Source of the DNA: Begonia masoniana
Lineage: Eukaryota > Streptophyta > Magnoliopsida > Cucurbitales > Begoniaceae
DNA: 64,000 bases
Direction: 5' to 3'
Assembly (NCBI GenBank): GCA_022432975.1
Contig: CM039515.1
Coordinates: forward strand, 16,711,488-16,775,487
Part shown: piece by piece, positions 12,313-32,029 of the stretch
How the letters are laid out: each line of letters begins with the position of its first letter
Numbering within the stretch: position 1 is the stretch's first letter
Notes under the pieces: generated by a model
What the model saw: the letters and a program-made list of their open reading frames with translations, nothing else
The model's database searches: none
What the model was told of the DNA's origin: nothing
Position numbers and translations under genes: made by a program

Positions 12313-13862
12313 TGTTGACTTAAATGATGTTTAAGTCTAAATATGTTTTTTGATGATGTGTATGAATGGTTAATATTGTAATTTGATTATGTCAAGTGAA
12401 TGAGAATATCGAATATACATTAGTAATTTAATCTGTTGGAAATGCCCTTAAAAAGGGTATTTTAGTTGTCTAATGAATCGGGTTAAGTGTACAGAACTGA
12501 ATAAGTAAAACAGGGCTGAAAACTTCATCTGCCGATGAATTGTTAAAAGTACACATGCCGATCGCTAAACGACAAAGAAAAGTTCCTTCTGCCGATCGCT
12601 AAATGACAAAGAAAAGAAGTACTTCTGCCGATGGCATTTGAAGCAACTCATACCGATGGCATTTGAAGCAACTCATACCGATGGCGATTGTGAAAATGTT
12701 CATGCCGATAGCTTACAAGTTGCACCTGCCGATGGACTTTAAAGCTTGCATCTGCCGATGGAGTCTTCAAGCCGATGAAGTTCAACATGCATCTGCCGAC
12801 GCTTTTTCAAGGTGCATCTACCGATGAGATTCAAAGCCTTCATCTGCCGATGGCGCTGTTAAGCTTGCACCTGCCGATGAAGTTCAAGATACACCTGCCG
12901 ATTGTTTTTCAAGCTGTTCCTGCCGATGAACTTTGAAGATGCATCTGCCGATGACTTTTCAGAATATATCTGCCGATGGAGTTTCAAGATGCATCATGCC
13001 GATGAAGTTCAAAGCTTGCTCATGCCGATGAAGTTCAAAGCTTGCTCATGCCGATAGCTTATTCGTGTTGCATCTACCGATGGCGCTGAAGATACATATG
13101 CCGATGGACTCTTAGAGCAACACATACCGATGACGTGGCGATTGAATTAAAGCTGCTTCCACCGATGATCTTCCTCCAGAATTCAAAATAGCCGCGAAGC
13201 TACAGTGACGTCTTTTTCAGCATTAACTCCAGAACTTTAATGGCGACGACGACTTGTAACTACAGACGGCAACGGCTACCTGATCTAGTACGGATGCTTC
13301 CCAATGGTAACATTTTCCATTTGAAGAAAGAAGCATTCAATTTTGAGCCGAAAAAGAAGACAGAGTATTTAAGCCGAGGTTAGAGCACGAAGATACAACT
13401 TTTGCGAATTTGATTTCCTGAGCCCTAACGTGCGAATCATACTCTGTATTCTCTATCTACATCTCTCTATTCCAAAACTTGAGATTTTGTTTTGAGAGTT
13501 TATAGATTAGTATAATCTGTCATTCAAATCTGAAAATCCTGTAAGGCAGTGGATTGACGCCCGTAAAGTTCAATCTAGGATTGTGTAAGGCTGTGGATCG
13601 AAGCCCGTAAAGTTCGATCAGCATTTCCCGTTGAGGAGAAGTAAGGAATCTTCAAGGGGGAGCCTTAGAGCGTGGACGTAGGCAGTTTGGCCGAACCACG
13701 TTAAAAACTGTGGTGTCGAATTTCTCTCTCTCTCTCTTTACTTTATTTGTTTGTCTGCTATTAATTTATAAGTACTTTATTCAAGAGAGAAATTTAGTTA
13801 GACTTGAGATTAAAATTTAAAAAGGTCTAATTCACCCCCTCTTAGACAATATCGTTCCTACA
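12313..13862 (+). mobile_element. Solo Ty1/copia (SIRE-like) LTR, 1,550 bp
   Basis: Begins TGTTGACTTAAATG and ends GTTCCTACA, flanked on both sides by the perfect 5-bp duplication ATAAA (12308-12312 and 13863-13867). The same end signature, including 'cacccc(c)ctcttag' before the 3' end, occurs in the copia LTR at 36997-38369. It has a TATA-like 'gtatttaag' at about 13367. A solo LTR is what recombination between the two LTRs of a full element leaves behind. Confidence 0.9.
12530..13170 (+). repeat. CTGCCGATG motif array inside the solo LTR
   Basis: About 25 occurrences of (T/A)(G/A)CCGAT, mostly as CTGCCGATG, spaced roughly 25-32 bases apart. Linkers are of the 'ttcaaagcttgcat' type. The array lies in the upstream (U3) half of the LTR. 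Confidence 0.9.
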
Positions 13863-14146
13863 ATAAAGTGTCGACAAGTTATAGCAATTGTCGACACTAG
13901 GCATATAAAGTGTTGACACTTAAATTAAAGTGTCGACAAAAATTGTGAAGAAATGGAGACAGAGGAATTTACGCTTATAAAGTGTCGACAAGTTATAGCA
14001 ATTGTCGACACTAGGCATATAAAGTGTCGACACTTAAATTAAAGTGTCGACAACAATTGTGAAGAAATGGAGACAGAGGAATTTACGCTTATAAAGTTAA
14101 AGCGTCGACAAAAATTGTGAAGAAATGGAGACAGAGGAATTTACGC
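13863..14146 (+). repeat. GTGTCGAC array, right part
   Basis: Continuation of the array interrupted at 12313. At least two full units carry GTGTCGACA, TTGTCGACAC and 'gaaatggagacag', ending at the right TIR of MULE-A. Confidence 0.75.
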
Positions 14147-14454
14147 GAGCGAGCGAGGGAGGGGTTTGGCGAAATGAGAGGGAAATCTGTTTTCGAAGAG
14201 GAGAAAGACAGATTTCCCTCTGGGTTTTTCAGAAATTAATCGAACCGGTCCGGTCCGGTTCTGATTCCATGCAGGGGCATGTCTGGAAGAAAATGTGATC
14301 ACGTGACAAAAACGTGGTTTTTTAACGGAAAAAATGACGGTAGGGGCCAAATTGCATATTACCGAAGTTGTAGGGGCCAAATTACCCATTATTCGAGTTT
14401 ATGGTATAATTTGTCCATTTCACCTAGTTGTAGGGGCCAAATTGCACTTTACCC
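14147..14454 (-). repeat. Right TIR of MULE-A
   Basis: Inverted partner of 9532-9870, ending TTGCACTTTACCC. It has a few short indels relative to the left copy, for example the 'ggtccggtccgg' duplication. Confidence 0.85.
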
Positions 14455-14727
14455 TTTTATTTCTTCTTATTTACTTCTCAACATGGAAATTGATATTCAT
14501 AGACACCGTATGCCATGAAGATGGACAATAACACTCCAATGAGATTTAAGGTATCTAATAAAAGATGAGACTTTATAGCAAGAAAAAAATTTTAATGATT
14601 GTCCCCGTAAAGATGTATGCAATTTGCCTCAACTGTTTTAGGTATTAAGTATTTTCGATTAGTAGAGAATTTACGACGACGTGACAAGATAAACACAATA
14701 AGTAAATTTTTCACTCAAATCATTGGG

Positions 14728-15621
14728 TTAGTTATTGTTTTTAGATGCCCGTGTATAGAGGCATCTGTGACATTTACGACACATGTTAACGCGAGAGAAA
14801 TTTTGATGGAAAAAATTGAGAAAAACACTCGAGAAAAATCTACTGTGATAGTGTCATTAGGGCCGTGTATGAAGAAGTGAAGACTTCTAATGAAAGTCAA
14901 AAGATATTGTGTTTATTGAAGAGAGCAAAAGTAAACTTAAACGACAATAAATTATAGGCAGTATTAATTTTATCACTATGTATTACATGCTCATATTTAC
15001 AGCGTGATCTTACTCTACTCAACACATGCATCCTTACCATTTTTTCCCCTACGTATAAAAGATTGTTTAAATAATGACTTAAAAAGTTATAATACTTTAA
15101 TACATTCTTTAATTTTATAAAAACAATTTGATGCCCATTCAATACTGATATATGAAATCAATTAATTTAGTTTATTAGTTATTGTTTTTAGATGCCCGTG
15201 TATAGAGGCATCTGTGACATTTACGACACATGTTAACGCGAGAGAAATTTTGATGGAAAAAATTGAGAAAAACACTCGAGAAAAATCTACTGTGATAGTG
15301 TCATTAGGGCCGTGTATGAAGAAGTGAAGACTTCTAATGAAAGTCAAAAGATATTGTGTTTATTGAAGAGAGCAAAAGTAAACTTAAACGACAATAAATT
15401 ATAGGCAGTATTAATTTTATCACTATGTATTACATGCTCATATTTACAGCGTGATCTTACTCTACTCAACACATGCATCCTTACCATTTTTTCCCCTACG
15501 TATAAAAGATTGTTTAAATAATGACTTAAAAAGTTATAATACTTTAATACATTCTTTAATTTTATAAAAACAATTTGATGCCCATTCAATACTGATATAT
15601 GAAATCAATTAATTTAGTTTA
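14728..15621 (+). repeat. Perfect-looking 447-bp tandem duplication
   Basis: Copy 1 spans 14728-15174 and copy 2 spans 15175-15621. I saw no difference between them in the stretches I compared. Both begin TTAGTTA, and the same word follows copy 2, giving microhomology at the junctions. Short open frames of 61 and 81 codons recur in both copies but have no recognisable product. Confidence 0.95.
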
Positions 15622-16990
15622 TTAGTTAATTGTTCGAGCTATCAACGACTCTTGTTTCAAGAGTTATATTGCACTATACCCCTAAAAACTAATACATATA
15701 GTGCAACTCAATCCTGAAGAAAAATTGAGCAACAACTTCAAAAAAGTCAAATCTATCTCGATGCAATAGATGTTTTCCACGATGCTAAGACGTTTTAAGG
15801 GTTGAGTTAAAGATTTCTACAATTATTTTACATAGCATTTATTCGTTTATCTAATATTTTCATATAAAATAAAAGATAAAAAATAATAGACAATTTTACT
15901 AGTTAAGAGATTATGAATTTTGAGCTTAATCATTTTATGCGCGAAAACAAGTGTTTAAAAAAAAAAAACACCTATAGATTATACTAGTCTATTGATGTTC
16001 ACCTTTTTTTTTAACAAGATATTTAAAATAATAATTAGTCTACGTTTAGGTTGTACGAGATGACCAAACTTTATAGTTTTTTCAACTAGGAAATCTGTGT
16101 TATCATGGTTATCTAGACATAGACCCATACGAAAGCCCGCTCGCAGACCTAAAGATGCACAGGAACAATTTATGGCAACAACACTAGGATCAAGCGTGGA
16201 TGGAAGATATTAGAACATTGCCTAAGATCCATATTTGATCTTAGTTCAATTTTTTGGTAAGAGGATTGTGGGCCAAATTAATGACTTAGTCCAATGGGTT
16301 AAAACTTGATAAGAGAATAATACGGCGTCAAGATGATACTATTAATCTCGATCTTAAAAATCAATCACGCTCCAGTAAAAAAGTTAAATATCATATTCAT
16401 TTAGGAAAAAACCAAAAATTGCATTTTCATTATCAATGCTCTACTCGTAAAATTTTTTTGTAAGAGGAAAAAAATGAATCTACGATCATAATCATAATCA
16501 TGGGCAATAACATCAAACTACTTACTAATTTTCAATAAAAAAGAATAACAAAACCAACACAGTTTTTCTCATTGATTATTTTATTTTCTTTGAATCAACT
16601 TACTCAACCTCACTTAAAACTCAAAGATCAAGTCCAATCAAACAAAGCACTAATAGTCTAAGACAATAATAAGATAAAAATTAACTACCCTAATTTTGGA
16701 TCGAGCAAAACGAGTCGTATTAACGAACTAAACGGGAAACTCTTATTAGAATATAAGAAGTTCAATTTAGCTTTTGTGAAAGTCAGGTCGGGTGGGTCCG
16801 AGGATGTCTTAGAGTTGACCTCTACCACTAATCCGAGCTTTAGCGAATATCTTAAAATATTTTTATAGTTTTTTGTTTGGTTTTAAAACTTGGTTCTCAT
16901 TTCTCAAACAACAAAGAAGATACTATTCCCTCACAAGGATGAGGTCATAGAAAAGTCAACATAATCTGCCACGTGGATTCGGTCTATAAT
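15622..16990. other. Intergenic, no feature recognised
   Basis: AT-rich sequence between the duplication and the MAP2 promoter. No coding segment, RNA gene or element end was recognised. Confidence 0.6.
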
Positions 16991-16997
16991 TCTCCAC

Positions 16998-17006
16998 TAT
17001 ATATAT
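16998..17006 (+). promoter_or_regulatory. TATA box of MAP2
   Basis: The sequence ctatatatat lies about 30 bases upstream of an A/C-rich likely transcription start. The leader that follows is CT-rich. An intron in the 5' leader is plausible, because a 3' splice-like 'ctgcag' precedes the start codon by about ten bases. Confidence 0.6.
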
Positions 17007-17264
17007 GATCCTTCTCCCTAACAGAGAAGTCTATACATACTTCTCCCCCTTCTGCTCGAACCGATTGCCCTAGGAATCCTATAGCTTCTGCGGTCTCGTT
17101 TCTGTACTCTCTCTTTCTCTATCTCCCATGGAAGTTCTTTAGATTTTTCTGCTTTTGTTTGATATATACTACGTTTTTGCTCGTGTTTCTACTTTTGTAC
17201 ATGTATCTAACGAAAAAACGGCATCGCTAAGACCTAAATTGTGAGCGCGCTGCAGGTATTTATA

Positions 17265-25599
<8,335 letters not shown>

Positions 25600-25654
25600 T
25601 TTGTGTTGTATTTTTCTATTTTGCCAACTCGCTTCACATGCATGTTTGATCTGC

Positions 25655-25660
25655 AATAAA
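25655..25660 (+). terminator. Poly(A) signal of MAP2
   Basis: AATAAA lies 56 bases after the MAP2 stop codon, with T-rich sequence around it. Confidence 0.6.
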
Positions 25661-25699
25661 TACTCATTCTAGTCATTATGTTGAAGTCAAAGTCCTATG

Positions 25700-27129
25700 A
25701 AATGGCAGAGTTTTCACATTCTAGCTGCCCCTGCAACCTTTTTTATGTGACTTTAAAACGTCTCTGGCCTTTCGATCTTGGCTTAATTTATACTTACTAT
25801 TTTGTAGTAATTTAATAATTTTAACATTATTTAGTGGATACCATTGTAATTTGCTGGGCATATGTCTAATTGGGTTCATACTTCTTATGCCTTACAAATT
25901 GGGTACTAGTAGAATCACAGCACTGATATAATTAAGTTATATGGACCTTCATCTGTCAAGAATGATCGTAACACTAAGGTTTCTTTTTGTTATTCTTACT
26001 TTTTATAGGTATTAAGGGTAATATGCTATTTTTAATTTTTGAATTGGATAAATTCATTGATTCTAATTTAATCATTATGTTAAAAGAATAAGCCGCTTGG
26101 CATCATAGGATGTTTCAACTAGATTTTGAGTCAAACTCAACTTTGCCCGAACATATTATATTTGATATTAGAATATGTAATGAACTTTAATTTAATTACA
26201 AGAGTCATAACACCTATCATTTCAAAGTTACATCTAACCAAAAATAATTAGATTGGTTTTCTCATATCATGCCTAATTGTTGTTCTAATTTTATTTCTAA
26301 TTAATCACCGCGATAGTTTTTAATGGTGAAAAATTACGGAATATTTTGGAAGCACAGTGGAACTCTCGAAAGTTTTTAAAATAATTTCTAAGCAAAGAAA
26401 GACTGAATTCAAAAGAAAAGGGGGTCTATTTTCCACATGAGACTACCTCTAACTTTCTTGACTTACCAACCCTAAAAACACATGTGATGTTATTCCTCGT
26501 GACTTAGAAAGAAAAGAAGAGAAAATTTTGCATCTGTAAAGTCTGCTTCTTGGAAATTGCTCCAGCATTTCTTGCTTAATATAAAGCTGGATAGTTCAAG
26601 AAATTGCTTTTTTTAGAATATTATTTACTACAAAATTACCCGATAAATAAAACAAACAAATTTAATTATTTATATTTCATGTTTTTTGAGTTAATTTTGT
26701 TTATTGATTAGATGTTTGAAAGTTATCCGTACTATTTATTCATGTACATCGTACGTTACTTATAGAGGAATATTATCTAAAATATCAATTTTATTAAGTA
26801 AATGACAAATAAAATGAATTATAACTTATTTGGGACAGAAGTAGGAGCGTACGATATAAAAATTAAAGAAAATATATTCTTATTACAAAAAAAAATAAAT
26901 AAATAGGTGTCTGAAAAAAAATAATGTGTCTGAGCTGAACGCTACGCTCATAGTCGCAGTACATAAATAAACATGCTCTGTAAATATAAATTTTTTAAAA
27001 AATAAATATATATTTTATAATAAAAAAGTATATATAAAATATTTCCAAGGATGAGTAGTAATATTATTAATAAAAGAATTGCTGAGTCAGAAAATAATTT
27101 TTGAAATAATCAGATTATAAAATAAATTA
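25700..27129. other. Intergenic, no feature recognised
   Basis: AT-rich sequence between MAP2 and MULE-B with many A and T runs. No coding segment or repeat unit stands out. Confidence 0.6.
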
Positions 27130-27398
27130 GGGAAAAGTTTAATTCAAACTATGTAGTATGAGGTTAGTTTAAAAAAACCCTCGCACAAAAAGTCTGTCAA
27201 GTCAAAATCTGGAACTATAAAAAAAGGTTAAAAAACACTCCGGTGGAGGGCCAATTGCCCCCTGAATCCAACATTTCACGTAACGAGGGGGGCCAATCAA
27301 AAATCGCAGCCCCTGCATGACCATTTTTGAAATAATCAGAGGGGATGATCTCAAATCGCGGCCCCTGCCATTTTGTATGCGGGGGGCTGAACTAATTT
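27130..27398 (+). repeat. Left TIR of MULE-B
   Basis: The outer 60-90 bases pair with the reverse complement of the right end. The inner part consists of GC-rich blocks (caaatcgcggcccc, gcggggggc) that are also present at the right end. Confidence 0.8.
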
Positions 27399-27660
27399 TG
27401 TAACGACCCCTATTCTCAGCAAGATATTGTCCGCTCTGGGGATTTGGGCCGTAGCACAATATCTTCCCCTCACGGCTTTGTTTGGCGAGGACTTCCCAGT
27501 CGGTCACCCAGCCTGGTACTACTCTCGCCGAAACACTTTTAATTTCAGAGTTCTTATGGGATCCGTCGTCAATTGTGCTGCAAAACGCGTCTTGCTATCT
27601 TGGGAGGGTATTTTTACATATGTTTCATTTCCACATGTTTTCTCAAGCGATGTGAGATTG
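27399..27660 (-). mobile_element. Cassandra-type solo LTR
   Basis: On the minus strand the segment runs from about 'cacaatctcacatcgc' to 'ggggtcgttaca' and contains 'ggacaatatcttgctg', a word typical of this LTR family. A 5S rRNA-like stretch sits in its middle. LTRs carrying 5S-derived sequence are the hallmark of Cassandra TRIM elements. Only one LTR is present, and the right boundary is approximate. Confidence 0.7.
27486..27565 (-). pseudogene. 5S rRNA-derived segment
   Basis: On the minus strand it reads through the 5S internal promoter: 'ggatcccataagaactc', then 'cggcgagagtagtacc' (A-box/IE region), then 'gggtgaccgactggg' (C-box) and 'aagtcctcg'. Compared with plant 5S rRNA as I know it, the 5' third is missing and several positions are changed. 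It is therefore not a functional ribosomal gene but the LTR-borne copy. Confidence 0.8.
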
Positions 27661-28092
27661 TGACGACCCCCTTTTTAAGACCCGTCACCTTCCGGTTCGC
27701 CTGCGCGGACGTACCGCCATCTGGGATCCGGTTCGTGCAGCCATCGTACACATACTTACACATCCGGGTCATCACAAATTTCGTGGCCCCATGCAATGAA
27801 CGTGGAAAATACGCGGGGCGCTGCTCCTTGACCTCGGCCCCCCGCGTCATGGGGGGGTCGACTCGGGGGCCTTGCACCCCCTCAGCACGTGCTTTACACA
27901 TGCCAAAAATGCGGGGGTGGCAAATGTGACGTGGCGCCCCGCGTCCGAGAAATATTTTAACGCAGGGGGCCGCTCCTTGAGATCGGCCCCCTCGCGTTTC
28001 ATCAAGCGATCAATTATTGATCTCTGGATGGGAAGGAGGGGGAGGGGGAGGGGGAGGGGGGGAGGAGCGCGAATCGGACTCAGCCCCCCACG
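27661..28092 (+). promoter_or_regulatory. GC-rich leader of MULE-B
   Basis: Unusually GC-rich for this window, with repeated gcggggg/ccccccgcg blocks and a CCT/GGGA-type run (gggaggggg). It lies between the TIR and the TATA box of the transposase and probably holds its upstream promoter. No gene is seen in it. Confidence 0.4.
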
Positions 28093-29314
28093 AATCACGT
28101 GTGGCCCCCCGCGTACAGATTCACGGGGGGCCAAACTTGATTTGTGGGGGACCAATCTCTTTCCTTATTTAAGGAGCTCAATCGTCCACTCTCAATCCAC
28201 ACCTTCCGAAATCTTTAAAATTTCACAAATATTTTCTTGTTTTGTATTATCGAGGACGATGGATTCTGATCCAGATACATGGTTTGAATTAGAGGAGAAA
28301 ACAACTGGTGATGACGGGATGAATTGGTATTCAGGCGAGACTCCTGCATGTGGTGACGATGACTCCGATGAAAATGAAGCAATACAAGTGCATTCAACAT
28401 CCAAAACTCTAGACAATCAGCTTCGAACACCAGTTATGTCGGACGATGATGAGGTTAAAAACGTACAGGTAAGGGAAGATATTCCAATGGTAGTTTTTGT
28501 GACTAAAGAATATTCATCTTTAAAGAAACTTAAAGATGAAATAAAAGATTATTCTATGAAACATGGTGTTGGTATAGTATTCACTAAAAGTGAAAGAAGC
28601 CGATTGACGGCTAAGTGTTCAGAAGGGTGTGAGTGGCAATTGCATGTTTCACAGAAGCAAGATGAACTTACCTATCAAATAAAGAGTTTGATCAATAAAA
28701 CATGGGGGGAATCACGTGCGGCCCCCCGCGTACAAATTTGCGGGGGGCCAAACTTGATTTGCGGGGGACCGATCTCCTTCCTTATTTAAGGAGCTCAACC
28801 GTCCACTCTCAATCCACACCTTCCGAAATCTTTAAAATTTCACAAATATTTTCTTGTTTCGTATTATCGAGGACGATGGATTCTGATCCAGATACATGGT
28901 TTGAATTAGAGGAGGAAACAACTGGTGATGACGAGATGAAATGGTATTCGGGCGAGACTCCTGCATGTTGTGACGATGACTCCGATGAAAATGAAGCAAT
29001 ACAAGTGCATTCAACATCCAAAACTCTAGACAATCAGCTTCGAACACCAGTTATGTCGGACAATGATGAGGTTAAAAGCGTACAGGTAAGGGAAAATATT
29101 CCAATGGTAGTTTTTGTGACTAAAGAATATTCATCTTTAAAGAAACTTAAAGATGAAATAAAAGATTATTCTGTGAAACATGGTGTTGGTATAGTATTCA
29201 CTAAAAGTGAAAGAAGTCGATTGACGGCTAAGTGTTCAGAAGGGTGTGAGTGGCGATTGCATGTTTCACAGAAGCAAGACGAACTTGCCTATCAAATAAA
29301 GAGTTTGATCAATA
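28093..29314 (+). repeat. 617-bp tandem duplication of MURA promoter and 5' coding region
   Basis: Copy 1 is 28093-28697 and copy 2 is 28710-29314, at an offset of 617 bp. Each copy has aatcacgtg, GC-rich blocks, a TATA-like 'ttatttaagg', the same leader and an ATG (28259 and 28876) opening about 140 similar codons. The copies differ at scattered positions. Only copy 2 is joined to the rest of the transposase. Confidence 0.93.
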
Positions 29315-31079
29315 CTCACAGCTGTGTGAGAATAGTTGAGAATAAACACGTTAGTGCAAAATAGGTGGCACATCGATATCTGTGTAGGTTTAAAAGTCAA
29401 TCTAGGTGGGACATATCTTCCATTGTGGAGACAGTGAGGATTGAGCACAATGCTAACATTACAGCTAATATTGCCAAAAGAGCAAGAAGCTTAGCTCGCA
29501 CACTTAACGAAGGCAAGAGCGACGAACAGTAGAAGCTAGTCTGGTCTTACGCAGAAGAAATATATAGAATAAATCCATGTAGCACATTCGAGGTACTTAC
29601 TTACGATACGAGGAGCTCGTTAATATGCCTAAGAGTGTATATGTGCTTGGCCGCTTGCAAGGCAAATTTGCTGCAGTTTGGTCACCCTATTATATGTTTG
29701 GATGACTGTCACCTTAACGGCTCGTGTCCCGGACAATTACTCACAGTCATTAGTATTGATGCGAACAATAAAATATATTACATTGATGTTGCCAACGTCG
29801 AAAAAGAGACCGAGAAAACATGGACGTGATTTTTAAAACTTTGGAAGGCAGGCCTGCACACTGGAGATGGAGCCGGATGGACGTTTGTTTCGGATCGACA
29901 AAAGGTATATTGTTTTATGTCGACTCAGTTTTCCTTTGAAAATATTTGTGGTGTAATTATACTGTGTAAGTAACTCTGTTTTAATATCAGGAGTTGAGGA
30001 ATGCAGTGGAAGATCAATTTAAAGAAGCCGAACACCGTTTCTGCCTCCGACATATGTACGCAAACTTCAAATGGCTGTTCCGGGGCAAAGCATACCAAGA
30101 AGCGATGTGAAATGCGGCCAGGGCACTCACAAGATGCCATTTCGAATTACAAATGAGAAAATTACATGAGGTTAGCCCGGCTGCCCACCAATGGCTTAGA
30201 TCCGAACCACCAAGATATTGGGTTAGTCATGCATTCTCTCCGATTCCCAAGTGTGAAATGAACTTAAATAATTTGTGTGAGTCATTCAATGCAGCTATAT
30301 TGTCTGCCAGGGACAAATCGATCCTCACCATTTCGAGACGATCCGAATGTACATGATGACTCGCATCGTTAAAAAATTTGAGAAGATGGCCCAATTAACG
30401 ACCCTCCTGTGTCTCAAATATATAAAAAGCTTGACAAGTTAGTCAATGCAACTGGAAATTGGAGCCCTACGCTTGGGGGAGGTTCACAATTTTAGGTGAG
30501 TAACAGCAACGAACAATTCGTTGTCAACATGAATACGTGGGTGTGTGAATGTACCAGGTGGATGCTTACTAGAATCTTGTGTGTCCATGCCATTTTATGC
30601 ATATTTTTCTTGAGAGTGCAACCAGAAATTTACGTGCATCCATGTTATCGCCCGGTGACTTACCTATAGATGTGCTCCCATTTTATTTAACCCGTGAATG
30701 ACCAATTAATGTGGTCGGATGCGCCATGTAGGGAGAACTCTTTCTGCCCACAAGATATCGCTAACTTGGTAGGCACAAGAAGACAATAGTGCGAGATGTC
30801 GATGAGCCGTTAAGTTCGAGAGCTAGTAGGCAGAACTCAAAGATATCGTGTAGTATATGTCGTCAGTACGGGCATAATAGTCGCATTTGTCAGAACCGAG
30901 GATCAACTTCGGACACTACTGCTTCCCAAGACACGTTTATGGGTTTCAACACAAATGAGGGACGTAGGTACATTTCTAAACATTTCGTTCATAAACACAT
31001 TGTCATTCTTTTTTAATATAGTTTTCATTATGTGCGGGAATCTACAACTCGTGGTCGACGCAGGAGCAGAAGAAATTGA
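28876..31079 (+). pseudogene. MURA transposase pseudogene of MULE-B
   Basis: Starts MDSDPDTWFELEE. Acidic N-terminus, then a MuDR-type region (S-S-L-K-K-L-K-D, C-S-E-G-C-E-W, H-S-C), then the MULE transposase core (I-C-L-D-D-C-H-L-N-G; F-V-S-D-R-Q-K). An intron at 29905-29990 follows the same codon as in the MULE-C transposase. Exon 2 has R-F-C-L-R-H-M, then N-L-C-E-S-F-N, a SWIM-type C-x-C ... C-x-H region at about 30540-30600, and a CCHC knuckle (C-S-I-C ... H-N-S-R-I-C) at about 30850. Several stops break it, for example at about 29362, 29530, 29827 and 30107, plus others and possible frameshifts downstream of 30350. Confidence 0.88.
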
Positions 31080-31690
31080 CTGCTGTAATTTGTATTGGAA
31101 TTCATTTATTTTCATGTAATTCCAAGATTTTTTCAATTTATAATTGTTTTTTATTTGGTTTAAATAAATATTATTTATTTAGTTAAATAATAATTTAAAT
31201 ACCTTAAATAATTTGAATACAATAATTAATTTATACCTTAAATAATTTGAATACAATAATTAATTTATAAATTTATTTTATATTTTATATAATAATTAAT
31301 CAGAAGTCATCAATTTGTTTATATGTATTAATTATATTAAATAATATTTATTTACTATAAAATAATTTGAATACGTTAATTAATTAATTAATTTGATATT
31401 TTATTTATTAATTAATTGGAAGTGATTAATTTGTTTGAATGCATTATTTATATTAAATAAATTGCATACAACTATAATTAATTAATTGTTTTATTCTATT
31501 TTAAAAAAAATTGAAAAATTGGGTAGAGTTTCATTATTTTTATACTTCTCTATAACTATCTTCAAATAGTTCTTGCAAATTAAAATTACAAATATATACC
31601 TAACAGACAAATTCCAGTACAAAAAAATAATGTCCAAGACACTGAAATTAAAGTACATAAAATGAAATACAAAATATAAATTAAACTAAA
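31080..31690. other. AT-rich spacer inside MULE-B
   Basis: Very AT-rich, with repeated 'aataatttgaata' words. It separates the convergent frames of the element and may hold their 3' ends. No gene seen. Confidence 0.5.
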
Positions 31691-31976
31691 CTACTTCGGT
31701 GGTACATCGTCGTCTCTGCCTGTCATCCTCTCATTGACCTCTCTAATGGACTCACTAAGATAGTCCTGTGACTCAACCACCTCTTTCTGGTCCACGGTCA
31801 GCTCCTCGACCCTGCCTATGAGCAACTCAATCCTCTGCTGCCGCTCTTGATGCATCTGTTGCTTCTCCTGATGCATCTACTGCCGCTCCAGATGCATCTG
31901 TTGCTTCTCCAGATGCATCTGTTGCTTCTCCCGATGCATTTGTTGCCGCTCCAGATGCATTTGCTCCTCCTGGCTA
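31691..31976 (-). pseudogene. Coiled-coil ORF reading inward from the right end of MULE-B
   Basis: A minus-strand frame of about 95 codons made of heptads M-H-x-E-(K/R)-Q-Q repeated about six times. It then continues R-I-E-L-L-I-G-R-V-E-E-L-T and ends at 31691. A TAG interrupts the fifth repeat, leaving a 61-codon tail open. It predicts a strong coiled coil with no catalytic motif. It is convergent with MURA, the position of mudrB in MuDR. The start codon is not established; function unknown. Confidence 0.5.
31850..31976 (-). repeat. 21-bp minisatellite (heptad codons)
   Basis: Six imperfect copies of a 21-base unit (plus-strand 'gatgcatctgttgcttctcc'), each coding one heptad of the coiled coil on the minus strand. 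Confidence 0.85.
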
Positions 31977-32029
31977 CCACTAACCTAAGGTCAAGGCGCG
32001 ACACCCTGCGTATTTTCCACGTGCAAAGC

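Larger units (their letters stand above)
9532..14454. mobile_element. MULE-A: Mutator-like transposon with nested LTRs
   Basis: The two ends are inverted copies starting GGGTAAAGTGCAATTTGG. The flanking 9-mers are ttttattta on the left (9523-9531) and ttttatttc on the right (14455-14463), matching at 8 of 9 positions; 9-bp target duplications are typical of Mutator-like elements. The interior holds one broken gene near the left TIR, a gypsy-type LTR on the minus strand, a GTGTCGAC array and a complete solo copia LTR. No MURA transposase is seen, so the element is non-autonomous in its present state. Confidence 0.85.

Noticed and set aside
14897..15589. Paired 81-codon minus-strand frames
   Set aside because: They recur because of the 447-bp duplication. 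AT-rich composition and no recognisable motif.
27486..27565. Functional 5S rRNA gene
   Set aside because: The 5' third is missing, internal positions are changed, and the segment lies inside a Cassandra-type LTR.
28259..28789. A 305-codon frame as a separate gene
   Set aside because: It is the first copy of the duplicated transposase start, preceded by GC-rich leader read as protein, and it runs into the second leader.
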